Assembly (NCBI GenBank): GCA_020161435.1
Contig: JAIUNV010000003.1
Location: 700,567 to 764,566 of the forward strand
Reading direction: 5' to 3'
Source of the DNA: Bacteroidota bacterium
Lineage (GTDB): Bacteria; Bacteroidota; Bacteroidia; Chitinophagales; Chitinophagaceae
DNA length: 64,000 bases
This document shows positions 60,684 to 64,000 of the stretch, in pieces. The notes below the pieces were generated by a model, which saw only the letters and a program-made list of their open reading frames with translations, was not told the DNA's origin and made no database searches. The translations under genes and the position numbers were made by a program. Each line of letters starts with the position of its first letter. Position 1 is the first letter of the stretch.

Positions 60684-61691
60684 TTACATGTACAAAGCAG
60701 CCGCCGATAACAGCTCCTGCTGTAAAGCCCCCCTCAGGCTTAGGGGTTCCAACACTTCCAGGTCAGCACCAAATGAGAGCAGCAAACTCATCCATTCTTT
60801 ATTGATAATGACCTGATATTGAAATAGGTGATGGTCAATGGCAGCCGGCAGCATTTGTTGCGAAACATGCAATGGTTTGGTTTGAATGTAATGCCCCCGG
60901 CTGGCTTTTACCCTGATGGTGACTTGCTGTGGTACATCTTCCGCATATCGGGTTACCCCCACCATATCAGAGAAATATTGCTGCGGATTGATGCTGGTGT
61001 TTGCCCGATATTCGATGGAAACCGGCGATACTGCTACAATTCTATCCAGCGGAGAATTATCCAGTCGCTGCTGTTCTTCATTCCAGCCAAACAAAAACCA
61101 ACGTTGGTTGAATTGCTTCAACCACCATGGATGAATGACCTTTTCTAACGCATCTGTATCATAGGGTTGATAAACCATCTTCAATACTGTTTGAGCCCGG
61201 ATAGCTTCAAACAATGGCTCCAACCATTCGATGCCTTTTAGCTGCGGGTTGTGTTCAAATAACAGCACATCGGCATTAACCGGTTGCTGTTCGGGCAACT
61301 GTTTTTCCATCTTGTGTCGCAATCGGGCAAACTCTTTTACCAAAGGAAATCCGCTCATTTGTTCCAGTACTGCATGCGACAATGCAAAGGCAAATGATTC
61401 GTCGGCATTAATGGTCGGTAGTTCCAATACATAATCATCTTCCTCGTAATAATACCAGCGTTCTCTACCCTTGTCTATAAATGCGATAAGTGCTGGGTTG
61501 TGAGGCAGGCTTTGCAAATACCGTAAGTCTTTTTGAATGGTGCGAACTGTAACAGGCGCCTCTTCACATTCCAACAAATAGGCATTTACTTTCTCCAGCA
61601 GCTGTTTGGCCGTCCAACGGCGGGCTGTTTGGCGCAAACAGCCGTCAATAACAGGCAGTCGAAAGTGGCGGCGGCGGTCGGTGGAAAGCAT
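60684..61691 (-). CDS. WYL-domain transcriptional regulator
   Basis: 335 aa from the ATG at 61691. N-terminal helix-turn-helix (DGCLRQTARRWTAKQLLEK, VTVRTIQKDLRYLQSLP) and C-terminal WYL domain containing HPWWLKQFNQRWFLFGWNE, the position of the canonical W-Y-L, and IVAVSPVSIEYR. Such regulators often sense nucleotides or DNA ends and control defence genes. It is divergent from the HNH-type gene 61728, only 36 bp away, so it probably controls that promoter. The frame extends to 61787 without conserved sequence. Confidence 0.87.
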   Translation of the reverse strand: MLSTDRRRHFRLPVIDGCLRQTARRWTAKQLLEKVNAYLLECEEAPVTVRTIQKDLRYLQSLPHNPALIAFIDKGRERWYYYEEDDYVLELPTINADESFAFALSHAVLEQMSGFPLVKEFARLRHKMEKQLPEQQPVNADVLLFEHNPQLKGIEWLEPLFEAIRAQTVLKMVYQPYDTDALEKVIHPWWLKQFNQRWFLFGWNEEQQRLDNSPLDRIVAVSPVSIEYRANTSINPQQYFSDMVGVTRYAEDVPQQVTIRVKASRGHYIQTKPLHVSQQMLPAAIDHHLFQYQVIINKEWMSLLLSFGADLEVLEPLSLRGALQQELLSAAALYM

Positions 61692-61727
61692 GCGTAAAAA
61701 TAGGCGAACCAAACGTTCGCAGGTGGG

Positions 61728-62399
61728 GTGGAGGTTTGTGCTCTCTTGAAAAGCTACCCCACATATCAGCAATTGTACAATCAGCATGGTGAAGCACTCA
61801 CCTATCTGGAACTATTGCTCACCCAAGAGTGGCGCAACAAGAGATCCGAAATTTTACAAAGAGATAACTACACTTGTTCCGTTTGCGCCGGCCGCGAAAC
61901 ATTGCCGTTCCTGAATAGCTCCACAGGACTGTTGCAACCACATGAAGTGTACATACCCGACACCTGCAGGCAGTACAACTGGCAAATGAGCTTTGCAGAT
62001 GCTTCAATAGACATGAGTATCCTTTACGATAGAGATATTGAGTATAGGCCCGTAGCGCAACATCGCCGCATGCATGTGCACCATCGCTTGTATATTTACG
62101 ACAGGCTGCCCTAGCAGTATGCCGACAAACACCTAACCTGCATGTGCGAAGCCTGCCACCACCAATGGCACCAACATCACCGGGTAAAAGTGTACCGGCA
62201 CACACCCAGTGGCTACCTGGAAATGACGGGCCTTACACCTTGTAAGCGCTGTGCCGGAGCAGGCAGGTTGCCGCAATATAGCCACGTAGAAGCTGGTATT
62301 TGCTTCCGGTGCTGGGGGGCATGTTTTGAAGAATGGATAACACCTGCACTCCGTGCCAGAAGCAAACAGATACATGAATCAATGAAACTGCATAATTAG
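61728..62399 (+). pseudogene. HNH-like nuclease/zinc-binding protein broken by one in-frame amber codon
   Basis: A single reading frame (223 codons) is interrupted only by TAG at 62112-62114. Before it: C50-x2-C53 (YTCSVC) and HVHHRLYIYDRLP, after it QYADKHLTCMCEACHHQWH and a second zinc pair (CKRCAGAG, CFRCWG). In related proteins the interrupted position is a Trp (LPWEYAD), so one G-to-A change (TGG to TAG) explains it. The protein is otherwise intact. Candidate product: HNH-fold nuclease or zinc-binding protein. A GTG at 61728 or TTG at 61746 may start it. Amber read-through is an alternative to a pseudogene. Confidence 0.8.
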
Positions 62400-62405
62400 T
62401 AAGAC

Positions 62406-64000
62406 ATGAGAACACACATCAACAACTTTGGGATTGAAAATTTTCGAGTATTTAAAGACCACACGCATTTTGAATTTGCACCTATTACTGTTTTGGTGGG
62501 GCCGAATGGAAGTGGTAAAAGTAGTTTGACTAAAGGCCTTGAACTATTTAAAAATGAGGAAATAAAACAAGCAAATGGTTTCACTCCATTTGACTTAGCT
62601 CCTTTATTTACCCGGAAAATAAGCTCTGAAAAACACACTGAAAAAATTGGAGACTTACGTCAAGCCTTAAATTTCGAAACCAGCAAGAAAATAATTTCAA
62701 ATTATATTAGCTACAAAGCCTTTGGAATTGACGATACTTTTCACGTTGAGTTTCAGTATGAAATTGATTGTTCGAATTATTTTTCTGAAGCAAGTTTGCT
62801 ACAAATGAGGATTCGTAACAATGCTAATGAAGAAATTCTTGTAATTACTAGAGAATTTGCCTTAATCGACTTTAACTACTTTATACTTTCATTTGAATCA
62901 GCATTTGAAAAATCACGTAAAGTATGGGGTGATTTTTTTGACTTATACGAAGAAGCCAAAGAAAGAAATTCAGAGCAAGATATTTCTGAATCAATTGAAC
63001 AACTGAATAATTACGTTATTAAATATAAACTTGACGTAGAAATTAATTACAATAGTAATAACGAAATAGCCTTTAGCAGAATGTATGGCGACAACGAAAG
63101 GGGTTTAAACTATTTCAATTCACTTAACCACTATAATACTTTCATTAAAGGCAATAGTTTTGAAGACTTTATTGATGTTGCATTTTTGTCAAAGCTTGCA
63201 AGTCATTTTCAAATAGAAAACCCTTTTGAAGAAAAGATTGGTAATAAGCGAAAGATTCTCGATTTGATTAATGAAATATCTAATTATTATACCTCAAAAA
63301 AGTGGCATTTACTCGAATGGGGGTATTTTCAGGGTTCATCAATGAGGGGTATAGGAGGTAGCATAAATCAAGATTTGAGATTTGATGGAGAAGTTTTTCC
63401 CTTCAAGGCATTTAATATAATTCGATTTAATTTGAAGGATGACTCGATCTTAGATGAGCATGATGTCTTTTCCTTTATGCAAAAAGATCAGGCAAAACAA
63501 ACATATAATAATTCATCAAAGTCAATAATTGACACCCTTTCGTACATTGATAGAATGTCCTCTTTTTATTCTGGTGATATTCTTTGCACAGATTTAGAAA
63601 AGTCGTTTTATGAGACATTTTTATTTGAGAATTTAGCCCCATTGCAAAACGAAATTGCAAAACGAAATCAACTTTATAAATTAGATACTCAAAAAACCAA
63701 TCTTTCAAGAAGTAATTACTTTCAAAACGATTTTTCTTCATCTCTTTTTAAAAATTACTTCAAGGAAAAAGAGTTTACCCAAAAAGATATACTAAACTTC
63801 ATAAATACATGGGTGAAGGATTTTAAAATAGCGAATTCAGTTGAATTCGTGCTCCATAGCAATACGCAATCATTTGAAATTTATTTAGAACTTCTTAATG
63901 GTAAGAAGATTAATATTGGTGATACTGGATTTGGAATTACTAGATTGCTTCCGATAATTCTAGCTTGCTTTAAGCAACATATTGAGTACGATATCGAGGC
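62406..64000 (+). CDS. AAA/OLD-like ATPase, 3' partial
   Basis: At least 531 aa, open to the window end. Start ATG at 62406. IENFRVFKDHTHFEFAPITV, then Walker A GPNGSGKSS (residues 32-40) are typical of AAA/ABC-like ATPases of the OLD, RecF-like or defence type. A coiled-coil-like insertion (residues about 170-400) is rich in Glu, Asn and Phe. GDTGFGITRLLPIILACF near the end resembles the pre-Walker-B signature of this family. GC is about 28-30%, much lower than the neighbours, indicating recent transfer. The toprim or partner domain that would name the system lies beyond 64000. Confidence 0.85.
   Translation, partial: MRTHINNFGIENFRVFKDHTHFEFAPITVLVGPNGSGKSSLTKGLELFKNEEIKQANGFTPFDLAPLFTRKISSEKHTEKIGDLRQALNFETSKKIISNYISYKAFGIDDTFHVEFQYEIDCSNYFSEASLLQMRIRNNANEEILVITREFALIDFNYFILSFESAFEKSRKVWGDFFDLYEEAKERNSEQDISESIEQLNNYVIKYKLDVEINYNSNNEIAFSRMYGDNERGLNYFNSLNHYNTFIKGNSFEDFIDVAFLSKLASHFQIENPFEEKIGNKRKILDLINEISNYYTSKKWHLLEWGYFQGSSMRGIGGSINQDLRFDGEVFPFKAFNIIRFNLKDDSILDEHDVFSFMQKDQAKQTYNNSSKSIIDTLSYIDRMSSFYSGDILCTDLEKSFYETFLFENLAPLQNEIAKRNQLYKLDTQKTNLSRSNYFQNDFSSSLFKNYFKEKEFTQKDILNFINTWVKDFKIANSVEFVLHSNTQSFEIYLELLNGKKINIGDTGFGITRLLPIILACFKQHIEYDIE

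Noticed and set aside
62406..64000. Naming the ATPase as Septu PtuA or Gabija GajA
   Set aside because: The C-terminal part and the partner gene are outside the window and the HNH gene precedes it, so the system cannot be named.

Overview
The window reads as a chromosomal segment of a Bacteroidota bacterium, most like a member of the Chitinophagaceae. The grounds are the gene families (serC with a DUF1015 gene, Bacteroidota-type wHTH/creD locus, non-zinc ECF sigma/anti-sigma pair), the weak Shine-Dalgarno signals with many GTG/TTG starts, TAnnTTTG-type promoter motifs, and intergenic spaces packed with short dispersed repeats. GC is mosaic: about 50-65% in most genes and about 30% in a few patches. 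No rRNA, tRNA, CRISPR array or transposase gene was found.

Positions 1-37750 are a surface-polysaccharide locus, nearly all on the plus strand with tightly abutting or overlapping genes. It opens with the truncated ATPase of a Wzt-type ABC exporter. Then follow a DegT aminotransferase, a WbqC protein, a second PLP-fold protein, about seventeen glycosyltransferase genes (GT2, GT4, exostosin-like and unassigned), six or seven methyltransferases (TylF, FkbM and class I types), a DUF1919 protein and a Wzy/WaaL-like membrane protein. A strong terminator at 29729-29757 closes the long run. A minus-strand CDP-paratose-epimerase-like gene comes next, and then a second plus-strand unit encoding two 960-residue fusion enzymes and a GT2, closed by a terminator at 37714.

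The most unusual content is three glycosyltransferases covalently joined to sugar-modifying enzymes: GNAT-GT2 (4989-6353), asparagine synthase-GT4 (31072-33969) and GT4-carbamoyltransferase (34035-36935). The last two are adjacent. I infer transfer-and-decorate enzymes that acetylate, amidate and carbamoylate glycan residues as they are added. This is the best candidate for an undescribed system here.

Positions 37774-60518 are housekeeping and envelope genes: DUF1015 and serC, a secreted Zn-phospholipase/S1-nuclease-like protein, fabH, a LON-domain protein, VanZ, anti-sigma and ECF sigma, gcvH, a lipoprotein cyclophilin, serS, a small regulon around creD with two matching operators, dgkA, RNase D, a secreted M20 amidohydrolase, a histidine phosphatase, lpxD, an NAD-dependent reductase and a 3-hydroxyacyl-CoA dehydrogenase.

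Positions 60684-64000 look like the edge of an accessory island: a WYL-domain regulator, a divergent HNH-type gene broken by one in-frame amber codon, and a very AT-rich AAA/OLD-like ATPase that runs off the window and may belong to a defence system.
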